From Aurelia coerulea (Eukaryota; Cnidaria; Scyphozoa; Semaeostomeae; Ulmaridae), in assembly GCA_039566865.1 (NCBI GenBank), contig CM076949.1, forward strand, positions 17,770,501 to 17,834,500: DNA of 64,000 nt, written 5' to 3'. The stretch's first letter is position 1, and every line of letters starts with the position of its first letter. The notes beneath the pieces are model-generated. The model was not told the origin of the DNA. It searched no databases and saw nothing but the letters and a program-made list of their open reading frames with translations. The translations under genes were made by a program, and so were the position numbers. This document shows positions 54,366-64,000 of the stretch, one piece after another.

Positions 54366-55120
54366 CACTTGGTCAAAAGGGACTCGTACCATTACTCCGA
54401 AAAAGTGGGCACACTTTAGGCCTTCGCAGAGTGGCTCAGAACTCACCAATCAAATTGCTAGGATTTAGTTTTAAACCAATAAGGGGGCGCTATTTTGACA
54501 GTTGTCGTTGATGCATACAAAAATGGTTGATATGGCCTAGAGTTCTAGTATCTGCGACGGATCTATTTTATTTATACAGAGGAAGGTTACTGCTTGAAAG
54601 GTATATATTTTGCGATTACTAGGTCAGGAAACACCATTCTCTGTATCAGTTTGTTTTTTAATGTTCAAGCTCTTTAGACCAGAGTTTGAAGTGATTTTGT
54701 GTACTGTACGAGAATTCCCGCTCACTTAGGCCATTTTGTCAGGGAAACAAAGGACTCCAGGTCATAAGTCTAGTGAGTAGACGCATGGAAAATGAAGTCA
54801 GCCACAGCCATGAAATACCATATCATCAACTGTGTGGCAATTTACTATGAGAAGGGACAGAGACAGAGTGGCACCAACTTTCACCACGAGGAAAAGTTTG
54901 GAGAAAACAATAGAATACCCCATTTTTGAGATTCTAGGTCATAAGACTTTGCTTCAAATGTACCCCCTTTATCATGAATGAGCGTGATATCATATTTCAT
55001 TAACATTGCACTGCACCCATTAGGTGCAGTGAGGAGAGAATTACAAGAACACAACAAGCCCTACGTTTAAACTGATCTCTGTAGTAAGAAACTCAAATAG
55101 GAAGTTAAAACAAATACAGT
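54366..55120. other. Foreign sequence replacing gypsy reverse transcriptase region
   Basis: No reverse transcriptase or RNase H motif is found between 54366 and 56228, although pol should be here. The stretch is AT-rich and unrecognised; I found no clear inverted ends. Confidence 0.5.
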
Positions 55121-55128
55121 ATCATTCA

Positions 55129-56078
55129 CAGGGGCGCAAATGAGGGGGTGTGCGGGGTGTTAAACCCCCCCCCCAATAATTTTATAGCTTGGTCCCAATC
55201 GCTATTTTATAGTGATAAAGTTTGTCCCGATCCAGCTTTATGAACTTGAACCTGAATTTTTCAGGACGTCCATACTCGAAAGGCAAAGATTTATGTGTTA
55301 GCTGTTTTTTGTTTAATCGCAGAAACTAAGTTTACAGGAAAGAAATCCTCGAGATTCCTTTAAAACCGAAGAGAAAATGGCTGGGTATAAGTCGGGTAAG
55401 GGATACCTTCTGAGCCAAAGTAGAGGATGTTTCTTCAAAAGTTTTCTTCGTGCTCCAATTTATAGGATAACAGTCCCAAAACTATCAAGGTTTCCTCGCT
55501 GTTAATGGCAAGCATGATATTGGGAGATGCATTCTAAGCCAAAATAAAGGATGTTTCTTCAAAAATCTTCTTCGCACTCCGATTTATAGGATAACTGTCA
55601 CAAAGCTATCAAGGTTTCCTCACTGCCAATGGCAAGCATGCTATTGGGAGATGCGTTCTAAGCCAAAGTAAAGGGTGTGGCCCTAAAAATTTTCCTGGCC
55701 CCCAGGCTCCTGCATTTCCATGCCTCCCTTAATTTACGCAGGCCACGCCACTAATTGATTCCATATGAGCAAGCTTGCATGCCTAAAAACGTGGCTATTC
55801 TGTGATGCTTTGACTGGATCATTCAGGGCATTCAGGGCAGATGGCTAAGATGCTAGCCAGAAACAACTTGATGCCAAAAACTGTTTGTTTAATTCCATTT
55901 CGATTGCTGGGAAAACATCATGCCTGTTATAGTGTATTTTCGGCAAATTATGGCAGAAAAGAAAATAATATTTTTTCATACATTTGCAACAACATTCATT
56001 TCGCAAAAATCGGTCTGTGTGGAAGAAACTCGGTCCTTTGAGCACACCCCCCTCAAAAAATTTGCATTTCCGCCCCTG
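55129..56078. mobile_element. hAT-like element inside the gypsy gap, with internal tandem units
   Basis: The ends CAGGGGCGCAAATGAGG and, inverted, CAGGGGCGGAAATGCAA are flanked by ATCATTCA and ATCATTCG (7 of 8). Between 55350 and 55752 it holds about 2.5 copies of the 120-bp unit seen in the 11058 element, closing with a second hAT-like end (GGCCACGCCACTA). This is either a nested or a composite element. Confidence 0.82.
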
Positions 56079-56228
56079 ATCATTCGAGCCATAATAAATG
56101 GAGCGCAGATTTTGGCTTCAATACACTTTCAGACCATGTTCAGACGAAAAGCGGGAATTCGTTAAAAACGATGGTCGGGAATCGGAAATTGGGCTAAAAA
56201 CGTAGCGGGAATTCGGGAATCAGGGGGT

Positions 56229-57239
56229 CTATTGGGTACCCTCTTCATAAGTTTGGTTGTCGACCACATCTACAGTTGCCCCCGTATCGATTAGAAATTT
56301 GATCTGCTGTGATTCATTCAAACGAAGTAAGGTTTTGTGCTTTGAATTTCTTGTGTTGTCAACAGCATAGGCGTATTCATCTTCTGAAGAACTTGTTTCC
56401 TCCGTGGGGTTAGAAGAAACTACTCTGGCACGCTGTGGTTTTCTATCCCCTTTTTGACCTTGATTTTTGGCTGGCTTACAATAATTTCGACCTTGTGCGG
56501 GCTTTCTTGGTTGAAGTTTCCTTGGGTTTGTGTATTTCGGTTTTCGACACACTTTTGCGAAATGTCCTTTCACACCGCAATTTGAACAATTCGCTTTTTT
56601 AGCGGGACATGGCTGGTTAGAATGTGGAAAAGAAAAACCACAACTAAAACATGCCTTTTCTGTGCGTATTTCTTTGATCTGTAAATCTTGGAAAGTTTCT
56701 TCCATTCCCGAGGCTTGGGCGGAACTAACTTCGGTTTTTCGTCCGTCTATCAACATCACTTCAAGCTTATATTCAGGATCGCGGAGTGCTTTTCTCCGTA
56801 GTCGGCTTGATTTGCCATTGCAAACTATCTGCATTTTAATTTCTAAATCAGTATCATGGAATTTACAATGTGTTGAAAGAGTACGCAGTCTTGTGTGGAA
56901 CTCATCTATTGTCTCATCCGCTCTTTGATTGGCTTGACGAAAATTGTAAATTTCGTAAATCGAGTTTCTTGCTGGCTCGAAATGCTTTGTCAGGGCATCT
57001 CTGGCTTTCTTATAATCTTTACATTCCCCTTTATCTGGCAATGTTTTGAATATTTCATATACTTCTGGTCCTGCCTGGTATAACAGTAAGGCGCGTTTTC
57101 GTTCATCTTCCTTGATATCTGCGGCAATCAGATATGTTTCAAAACGTTCTATCCAACTCGTCCATCTTGCTCCAGTGTTCGTTGGATCCGATTTAGGCTG
57201 AAAATGTGGCATAGGCGAAACATTAGTTGCTGTAGCCAT
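56229..57239 (-). pseudogene. Gypsy gag with start of protease (truncated)
   Basis: A frame of 336 codons starting at 57239, about 60 bp inside the 5' LTR. The N-terminal part is a retrotransposon gag domain (WTSWIERFETYLIAADI, ALLLYQAGPEVYEIF, FRQANQRADETIDEFHTRL). Two Cys-rich knuckles follow (CFSCGFSFPHSNQPC and CSNCGVKGHFAKVC, a CCHC motif). The frame then enters an aspartic protease at FLIDTGATVDVVD and stops 9 codons later, so the protease is truncated. Gag packages the element RNA; this part of the frame looks intact. Confidence 0.92.
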
Positions 57240-57280
57240 TCTCTTTATTTATCTATTTCTTTAATCCCGTTCGTCTTTAA

Positions 57281-57297
57281 TCCCATCCTCGTCGCCA
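57281..57297 (-). other. Probable primer binding site
   Basis: In the sense direction TGGCGACGAGGATGGGA begins one base after the 5' LTR. TGG at the start is the usual complement of tRNA CCA ends. The tRNA was not identified. Confidence 0.65.
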
Positions 57298-57298
57298 T

Positions 57299-57418
57299 TG
57301 TAGACTTCTATGGTAGGCCGAGACCAGAGAGGAGACATGTGCTTCGGAGCAAGCTACGCCATAAAAGTATCTTACATGAAGTATTTACAAAACATAACAA
57401 TAAACAGAAATCACTACA
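57299..57418 (-). repeat. 5' LTR of gypsy element
   Basis: 120 bp, TG...CA in the sense direction (TGTAGTGATT...GTCTACA), about 97% identical to the rejoined 3' LTR. Confidence 0.93.
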
Positions 57419-57423
57419 TGAAG

Positions 57424-57845
57424 TACAAAGAGACTACTTGAGTTTTGAAATTTTTGAAATTGAACAAAGAAAAGCAGCATCATTGAAATTGCTGGGAGCA
57501 CAAGGCCAAGTTTCAAGGGATCAATGGAGTATGCTGCTTTTTAAGAGGGAAGCAAGGGAGCAACCATCCCCCTACCAGAGCCTCGTTAATCCAACTTTTC
57601 TGCCCTTGCGATGCGGCGATGCGTTCTGCACTTGATTGTCTTCTAGACGACGCTTATAGTGTGAATTAAGGCATATGCATTTGATTTTAGATTATCTATG
57701 ACTACCAGGTTGCTTTTTCCTTCATAACAAAAGCCCAATCAGTAACAGATAAATGTCGTTTATTCATTGTATGGCCATCTTGCTGAACAGATAAATGCGT
57801 TATTATCAAGTTCTTATAATAATACAGCAAACCAGGTTTCAAACA
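57424..57845. other. Intergenic, nothing recognised
   Basis: Sequence that flanked the gypsy insertion on the right. No supported feature. Confidence 0.45.
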
Positions 57846-57848
57846 CAA

Positions 57849-58050
57849 GTTTTTTATGTATACAATCAAAATGTTACAATACAAGTTACTATTTAACGCT
57901 ACTTGCAAATCTACTTTACGATACTACAAAAACGATACCTTGGAGAGCAAAAGTCTATGGCAACTCCGCAGCCATTACATAAAGCTAAAAGTCTATCTCA
58001 AGCTAGACGTCATTGAATGAAACAATTAAATTGATCATTCGTGGCAAGTT
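57849..58050 (-). mobile_element. Solo 3' end of family-A non-LTR retrotransposon
   Basis: In the sense direction it carries the CATAGACTTTTGCTCTCC block, GGTATCGT, GTAGTATCGTAAAGTAGA, GTAACATTTTG and a short A run, as in the family-A 3' UTRs. The start of the GTCTATCTCAAG inverted-repeat arm is also present. There is no coding sequence. Confidence 0.7.
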
Positions 58051-58119
58051 TGCGTGCCCAAACTTAAACACAAGTTGATAAGAAAAATCTTCTTGTTGCG
58101 TGTAGTGCAATTGTACAAA

Positions 58120-58295
58120 GATAAACAAGTAAATAAAGTATTAAAATATAGGCACTTTGGTGCGAATTCAAATAAGCACGACGTTTTGAGCATAGCCTAT
58201 TATCTTGTTTGGCTTAATAACGGGCTATGCTCGAAACGTGTCGTGCTTATTTCAATTCGCACCAAAGTGCTTATATGTTATTTTATTTACTTATC
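58120..58295. mobile_element. Foldback MITE
   Basis: Arms of about 75 bp (58120-58197 and 58223-58295) include GGCACTTTGGTGCGAATT, AATAAGCACGACG and GAGCATAGCC with their inverted copies, around a 25-bp loop. Confidence 0.82.
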
Positions 58296-58299
58296 CTTA

Positions 58300-60383
58300 T
58301 TCAAGTTGATAAGCACTACTCTGCTTTAAAAAGCTCCGTCCAAACTTTGTAAGGGATTGTACAGGAAACCGTGAGATTACTTGTTGTTGCACTGCTCCTA
58401 ACATATGTTTTACTGATTAGCAGCAGGAAAAGGTAAAAACGGGAGGCTGATCCGCTACAATGTTGTTACGAATCCAAAGTTGTAAAAGTGAAGGTGAAGT
58501 TGTATTAAAACTAACTGTAATTACATTCAATTGCAATCTGTGCAATCATGAGTTGGTTAGGGGTTAAAACTATTAAATTTGATACATTATGAAAAAGATA
58601 CATTGACTTTAGTTTTGGCTTTAAAACTTTTGGGCATCAATAGGTTCTGGACAACTACAACTAAATCTTGGACAAAATTTTTTGGAAAATTTGATCTGCC
58701 GAAACTTACCGATATCAATGTACACTTTCGATTAGGGTTTATCTATACAACAATTCTTGCACGGGAATCAGCAAAAGTGCGAATCAATATATGCAAACTT
58801 ACCAGATGACAGAATTGATTGCAACTTCTATTTTCACCAAGACCAGGAAACACAATTTGCTGACCAACTGCCTCTAGCAACCGTCTCGCACATGTGCAAG
58901 AGAGAGGTGAATAGCTTACAACTGGAAATTCAATTTAATACATTATTTGGTTGCTAAGATTTTACTTTCGTTGTAAGAAAATGCTCTGTAAACATGAATC
59001 TTTATGCAGCACAGGAAACGTTGAGATGTTTTTGTCGGGTAAACAGAAAGGGTCCTTTTATATTTATATCTATTTCTATAAATTGACAATTGGACTGGGT
59101 GCCTTTTCAGATTTTCCAGCGGCACGTCCTCGTATTTTTGGAAATAAAGTACCCCCTCCACGGGGAGCACACATGCATGAGATTGCCCACAGCTGAATAC
59201 CACCAGGCCTAGCAACGTCAGTTATCAATACGTTTTCTTTTGTAAATAAAGGAAGGAAAAACCTATCAAAGTTAATACAAAGTTTAATGCAAGACGTCGT
59301 GTTGATTGAAAGATAAAACTCACTCAAACCCAATTCACACTTACGCAAAATAGAATAAGAACACGGTATTTGATAGCCTGGTTTAACTTTAAGCTGACAA
59401 GTTGAAAATGTAAATTGGGAATAAAATTTGAAAAAAGTAAAAGAGGATATCGTCTGCTTCACAGCAGGGGCTATGATAACAGCAGGGGATCTGTCTATTT
59501 TTACACCTAAGCATAGAGCTCATACAACTACCGGGTGAATCCCAAATACGACCCCAGTTTGAAACACCCTTGCTACCAAGATATAAAGACGACAATATCC
59601 GCAAATCTCTAATGATTGACATATTCAAATCCAACTCAAAATTCAAAATAGACTTGAGGTAACTCTGTTTTCCGCTCTAGTGCACAGCGATATGCAGTTT
59701 CGAAAAACCACTCTCCTCAGAAAACAGTTGATTTCCCCATTACTATTCGGCCTATCGCAAAGCTGTAGAAAGGATGTTGTTCTGTACCTTCTGGAAAATC
59801 GAAAGATGCATATGTCGCAATGTTTCCGTCAACCCTGGTTTCGCAGATTCTAGTTCACATCTGTTTGTTGGTTTCAGAAAAGTGTATTTATATCCAAAAC
59901 TACTCCAAAAATGTTCGATTTGTTTTTGCACCATCTTTAGCTAGGCAGTTGATTTACAACTTTGCCCAGTCTGATTGAAGAAGCTAGGCTCGTTTCGTTC
60001 TTGTAATCGAATGTTATGTTTCTGTTTACTTTTCGACAGCGAAGTGGAGAAACCTTGGCCAATAGATTACCATGCTATGAAGCACGCTTGCAAAAGCCCA
60101 GGCTTGAAATAGCTTTCAGAATTGTTTCCATGGGCAAACAAATGAATGTCATCTTTTGGGAATACCATACCCAAGTCTCAAAGACATCCTTAGTGCGCTC
60201 GTAAAAGTATCAGTTGCATCTATTCATCTAAAGTCGCTCACTGTTACCAGCAACTTCACAAAAGCATGCTTTGGGTGTCTTCCGAGACTTTCATAAGCAT
60301 TCATGAAATATCAATTTCTTTAAAGAACGCTGGTCAACCAGCATCCTTTGCGCGCGTCGTATTATACCTTTTGCCTGCGGCAG
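58300..60383. other. Intergenic, nothing recognised
   Basis: AT-rich. Scattered short frames (for example 59076-59462 on the minus strand) have no splice or motif support. Confidence 0.45.
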
Positions 60384-61373
60384 CCATTGATGTCAGCATT
60401 TTTTGATAATGACGTTATTTTGGCCGCCATTTTGGACTAATTAGCAATTTTTTCAAGTTTTTTCGAACTTCTTCAATGAAAAACACTCTAATGATATATT
60501 TGTAATGGATAATCACCCATTTGCAGGTTCTTTTGATCTCTTTTAGCATTGAATAAATTTATAGCACAAATGACGTCAGAAGAATCAGCTAATTTCTGCA
60601 TAAATATCACTCCAAAAATTGTTATTTTAAATAAAATTATACTTTATCACCACATATGTTGACAAAATGAACCAAAAACTGCATAAAGTTCATGCAAAAT
60701 CTTCATTAAACTTTAATTCAACTTGGAAGCCTGATTTTCACAGATTCTCAGTTTCGTGACGTCACTGTGACGTCACAAGGCGTGGCAGCCTCACCGAAAT
60801 TACGCTACGAGCTAGAGATTACTTGTTCTATAACTATGTCAAGTTGTATTGAATTCGGATGAATCTAATGTGGTTTTCAGAGAGGGGTGGAGAGCACCCC
60901 CCCCCCCTCCCCCATAAATGGTAGCTCGAAAAGAGCCCATATGGATTACACGTTTTTTTTATAAGAAACTTGGATCAGCACTTAGTACTAAAAGTTTCTT
61001 AATTTCGCATGAAAATTTCGGTGTTTTAGTAGTAAAAGTTTCTTAATTAGTTTCTTATTTTTTTGGGCCTAAAATTGCGATATTGTTCGAAGTTGAGCCT
61101 TCTTCTCGACAAAGGGCTTCCATTTTGCATTTACATTGTCATCAAGAAGAAGTCATGCACATTAAGGCAAAAATTTACCAATTTTGCAGTTAAAAGTTCA
61201 GAAAAGATAAAGATACCTGTGTTAGAGACACATAGAATAAGAGAGACATACAGAAATAAAGTTTTAGAGTTTCTTATCTGTTCTTGAGCGTAGTACTAGA
61301 GTTTCTTAAATTTTTGGTCATCGTAGTACTAGTTTCTTATAAACCAGTTTCTTATAAAAAAAAACGTGTAGGG
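60384..61373. mobile_element. piggyBac-like MITE, left-truncated, interrupted by a TA-target MITE
   Basis: Collinear with 45070-45639: GATGTCAGCATTTTTT, TTTTGGCCGCCATTTTGGA, GTGACGTCACTGTGACGTCA, then C-runs and CCCATATGGAT. The terminal TAGGGTTAA is displaced to 61369-61377 by insertion of the MITE at 60949-61368. Confidence 0.85.
60949..61368. mobile_element. GTTTCTTA-type MITE (TA target), copy 2
   Basis: CACGTTTTTTTTATAAGAAA and, inverted, CACGTTTTTTTTTATAAGAA ends are flanked by TA (60947-60948 and 61369-61370). It closely matches 33330-33741 in its first half, then diverges. Confidence 0.88.
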
Positions 61374-61589
61374 TTAAAGCACATATGTCACATTAGCAAT
61401 TGTTTAAAACAAGAAACAAGTTTGGAGTGCTTCCATTGTTTCATGACTTTTTATTTCTGTTTCATGAATTTTTATTGCAATGAAAATCCAGCCTCAATCC
61501 TGCTCTTTGTAATAAACAATAGAGACAATTGTATTGCATGAACCAATCAGCTTCATGACATATGCCCTTTAAAAAGCCTTGTTTTGAAA

Positions 61590-61734
61590 AGTTCACTAGG
61601 GCTCAGGTCACAGGTAGTGAACATGAAGATTGTTATGGAACCTCTAAGAAACTCGTAAGAAACTCGTAAGAAATTCTGAGTACTCAAAATCTTATAATTT
61701 TAAGTACTGACCCAAATTTCTTATAAAAAAGATA
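61590..61734. repeat. GTTTCTTA-rich MITE-like repeat, partial
   Basis: Inverted relative of part of 38755-39108: TGAACATGAAGATTGTTATGG, AACCTCTAAGAAACTCGTAAG, and the terminus TTTCTTATAAAAAAGATACG followed by TGTA. Confidence 0.6.
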
Positions 61735-61739
61735 CGTGT

Positions 61740-62925
61740 ATTCCCCAGAAGGGATAGTCAATTATTGTTCTCAATAAGAATGGAACAGTTGTTGAGCAGA
61801 TATTGACCATGCTAAGCCTAAACAAAATGAAAATTTTTCATGGGGAGCTTGCGAAGCCAATTTCAGTGTTTTGGCACGTTCGGTGACACCTAGAGGCATG
61901 CGAAGGATATATCTAAATTTTGAATATATGCCAGTGATGAATGTTTACTTGTTTGATTCAGTGTAGCTTGATCATCCAAATCCGCCATCCTTTCCAACTT
62001 TTGCCTTGTGCAAACTTCCTCCAACCGCAGATTGATGACAATTAGCAAGATAGCTTAAAACAAACGTCAATTCTATAAGCGCGCTATGTTTCTCTTAGGT
62101 TGAGCGATTTCAGGATATTGCACATGGAGTAAGATAACTAAGTACTGTAACATAGGGTTAAGGGTTTGTTCGTTCTTTATGCGCATGCACACTCGATTTG
62201 AAGCAGAGGCATCTTCTTTTTGCGAGCTTGATACATCGAGGCAAGGCATAGGCAAATTGTCATACTTGTAAGGGCAGTACTAGACTCACTACACAAGTCC
62301 TTAATTGCTCTTCGAGAAAAATCGTGAAATTCGTTGATTAGTTTTGCAATCAGAAATCTGTCAATCAATCCAATTCAGTCTAACACATTTTGTTAGAATG
62401 ATTTTCCATGAATAACAAAACTTGAAAGGTACCTCAACTCCCAACATTGCCTCTGATCACTGCTACTAGTAGAGTTTCTAATTTCGTTGAAAGGCCTTTG
62501 TTTCTTATGAGAATAAGAATGCACTCTGTACAAACTGGTTTGAAATAGATTTTTTGATTTTTCTACAGAATTTGCTTGCCTCTGAAATGTTAGGTGTACA
62601 TTCTTGACGATATTAGCATCACTTTCAAGAAAATCATGAAATATGTCAAGTTTGCTTATGTTGGTCAAAAAGAATTTGCTGGTGACCCTTGACCTATTCC
62701 AAAACATCTTACCAAAAGAATTTGATTGCAAATAAATCCACCATTCTGCACAGATACACACACAAATAAAAACAGAGAAATTCAGTGAAAGCAACTTGGA
62801 AACACCTCTCAGAATTAAAATACAGTTTTCTAGCTAAATAAAATATCCTGCAGTAATGCTGTGTACTGATGCAAATGATGCTAAAAATATTCTTATAATT
62901 TTCTTTTTTTCAAACCTCTCAGTGA
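61740..62925. other. Intergenic, nothing recognised
   Basis: The minus-strand frame at 62393-62794 has no recognisable motif. Confidence 0.4.
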
Positions 62926-62929
62926 TGTA

Positions 62930-63093
62930 GGAACCAGGAACCAGGAGGCACTGGGGGTACATGCTACCCTTTCCTGAGATTTTGCAATAAACAAAAGAGT
63001 GCCTTTTCACTTTAGGAAGTGTCTCTTTAGCTTGATGAAAATCTCCCTTGATGTGCTGTGCCCCCCAAGTTCAAGATGCATCCTACAGCCCTG
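62930..63093. mobile_element. Short MITE (copy 2 of the 36.5/62.9-kb family)
   Basis: Opposite orientation to 36530-36697, with shared words GGCACTGGGGGTACATG, TTTTGCAATAAACAAAA and CACTTTAGGAAGTGTCTCTTTAGC-like sequence. GTAGGAACC and GCATCCTAC lie at the two ends. Confidence 0.65.
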
Positions 63094-63099
63094 AACAGC

Positions 63100-64000
63100 C
63101 ATGAGATCTTTTATTTGCAACTGTTAACATCTGCTGTATAGTCCAGTGCTGTTTTTACACCTCTATGCCATCCACATATGAACCATTAAAGCTAACCAAG
63201 TTGGATGGGTCAATGATATGCAAGCAAAATATCACTATATATATTGTATGCATTGAAGGTGCATGGATCTGCAAGACAGAAAATAGGTCATTTTACAAGT
63301 AAGTATCACCATTTTCACATTAATACTTATTCATGGATGCCAAAAATTAGTTGGACAAGACAAAACAATAGAAAATAACATAGTCAGGTCATTTCTTAGA
63401 TGGCAGCAGGGGCAGTCACCCCTATGACCCCTTTCCCCCTTCATATAAAATGGAATTAAAACTAAAATGACACATTGCCCTCAGCAATGCATCAAACAGT
63501 TAATTTTGCACATGTTTTTGCATCAAAAAGGAATGTGGGTAAATTTTTGACTGTTAATTTGAGGATTCGTTGCTTCTTGCATTCTGTCTAAAAAGACGTA
63601 CAGTAAATAGTTGAATTATATTGTAAAATCCTATGACATCAAGTACAAAAATCCCTTTGTACATAATGTATCAGGTACTGAAGCATCTGCTTCTTATGAC
63701 ACATGACATGCAGCATTTGCCCCGTATGTGATTGTTATAGGACAAAGCTTTTCATCGCCCAAATCGTTATCGATGTAAACAAAACCTTCCCCTAAAAAGA
63801 TGAATATTGACGTTTAACGCAAAAAACAGTGCATATACCGACACCGGCACACTGTTACTGAAGACATTGCAAGTGCACTGGTAAAAGGTTGGTGATGTGG
63901 CACGATGCCGATTTGGAGAAATAAACACCTCAAAATTGGCAATTTCAGATGACGACCGTATAACCATTTTAGACTGCAGTTAGATAAATAACATTTTACC
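63100..64000. other. Intergenic, nothing recognised
   Basis: No supported coding, RNA or repeat feature. Confidence 0.4.

Larger units (their letters stand above)
49325..57418 (-). mobile_element. Ty3/gypsy LTR retrotransposon (Mag-like), decayed and multiply interrupted
   Basis: TGAAG flanks both sides (49320-49324 and 57419-57423). LTRs of 120 bp begin TGTAG and end CTACA. From right to left (sense): 5' LTR, primer binding site, gag with the start of protease, a gap where reverse transcriptase and RNase H should be, integrase, polypurine tract and 3' LTR. No envelope frame is present. Later insertions are a hAT MITE in the 3' LTR, a 2.6-kb palindrome in the integrase region and another hAT MITE in the gap. 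The LTRs differ at about 3 of 120 positions. Confidence 0.93.

Noticed and set aside
62393..62794. Minus-strand frame of 133 codons
   Set aside because: No domain, signal or splice evidence; not distinguishable from chance in AT-rich DNA.

Overview
The window looks like animal nuclear DNA, most likely a marine invertebrate and perhaps a cnidarian. The reasons are an AT-rich background, one host gene cut into short exons by kilobase-scale introns, non-LTR retrotransposons with an N-terminal 2A-like motif, a Mag-like Ty3/gypsy element, and many MITEs of the hAT, piggyBac, Tc1/mariner and other classes. The organism call is an inference. I saw no bacterial operon, CRISPR array, rRNA or tRNA gene.

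The only host gene I can support is an ADAM-family metalloprotease on the minus strand. Eight coding exons (39163-39214, 17686-17775, 12765-12843, 11740-11806, 10578-10663, 8034-8091, 2775-2838, 1432-1523) join in compatible phases into 196 codons with no stop. They encode a signal peptide and most of the ADAM prodomain. The metalloprotease and later domains would lie beyond position 1. Almost everything else in 1-39 kb is intron filled with mobile DNA.

Layout: 1-8 kb holds exons 8-7, three MITEs and a CCGGAATTCC-rich minisatellite. 8-13 kb holds exons 6-3, a 146-bp satellite (7 copies), a hAT MITE, a small foldback and a retrotransposon 3' tail. 13-18 kb holds exon 2, a piggyBac-like MITE with CRE-type palindromes and a 55-bp hairpin insertion. 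18-27 kb, in intron 1, holds three non-LTR retrotransposons arranged head-to-head and tail-to-tail. 28-39 kb is a MITE field, including a diverged relative of the 52.7-kb palindrome, ending at exon 1. 39-49 kb holds MITEs, a Tc1-like element with about 235-bp inverted ends carrying a piggyBac-like MITE and a 5'-truncated retrotransposon, and a decayed CR1-like fragment. 49.3-57.4 kb is a decayed Ty3/gypsy element (120-bp LTRs, TGAAG target duplication) hit by at least three later insertions. The most striking of these is a 2.6-kb near-perfect palindrome with a 9-bp target duplication. 57-64 kb holds further retrotransposon tails, foldbacks and MITEs.

The best candidates for something new are the foldback palindrome at 51412-54027, a family of minimal hairpin insertions sharing TAGCCTG-like ends (17332, 32159, 49616), and covarying stem-loops in the 3' UTRs of the non-LTR elements.
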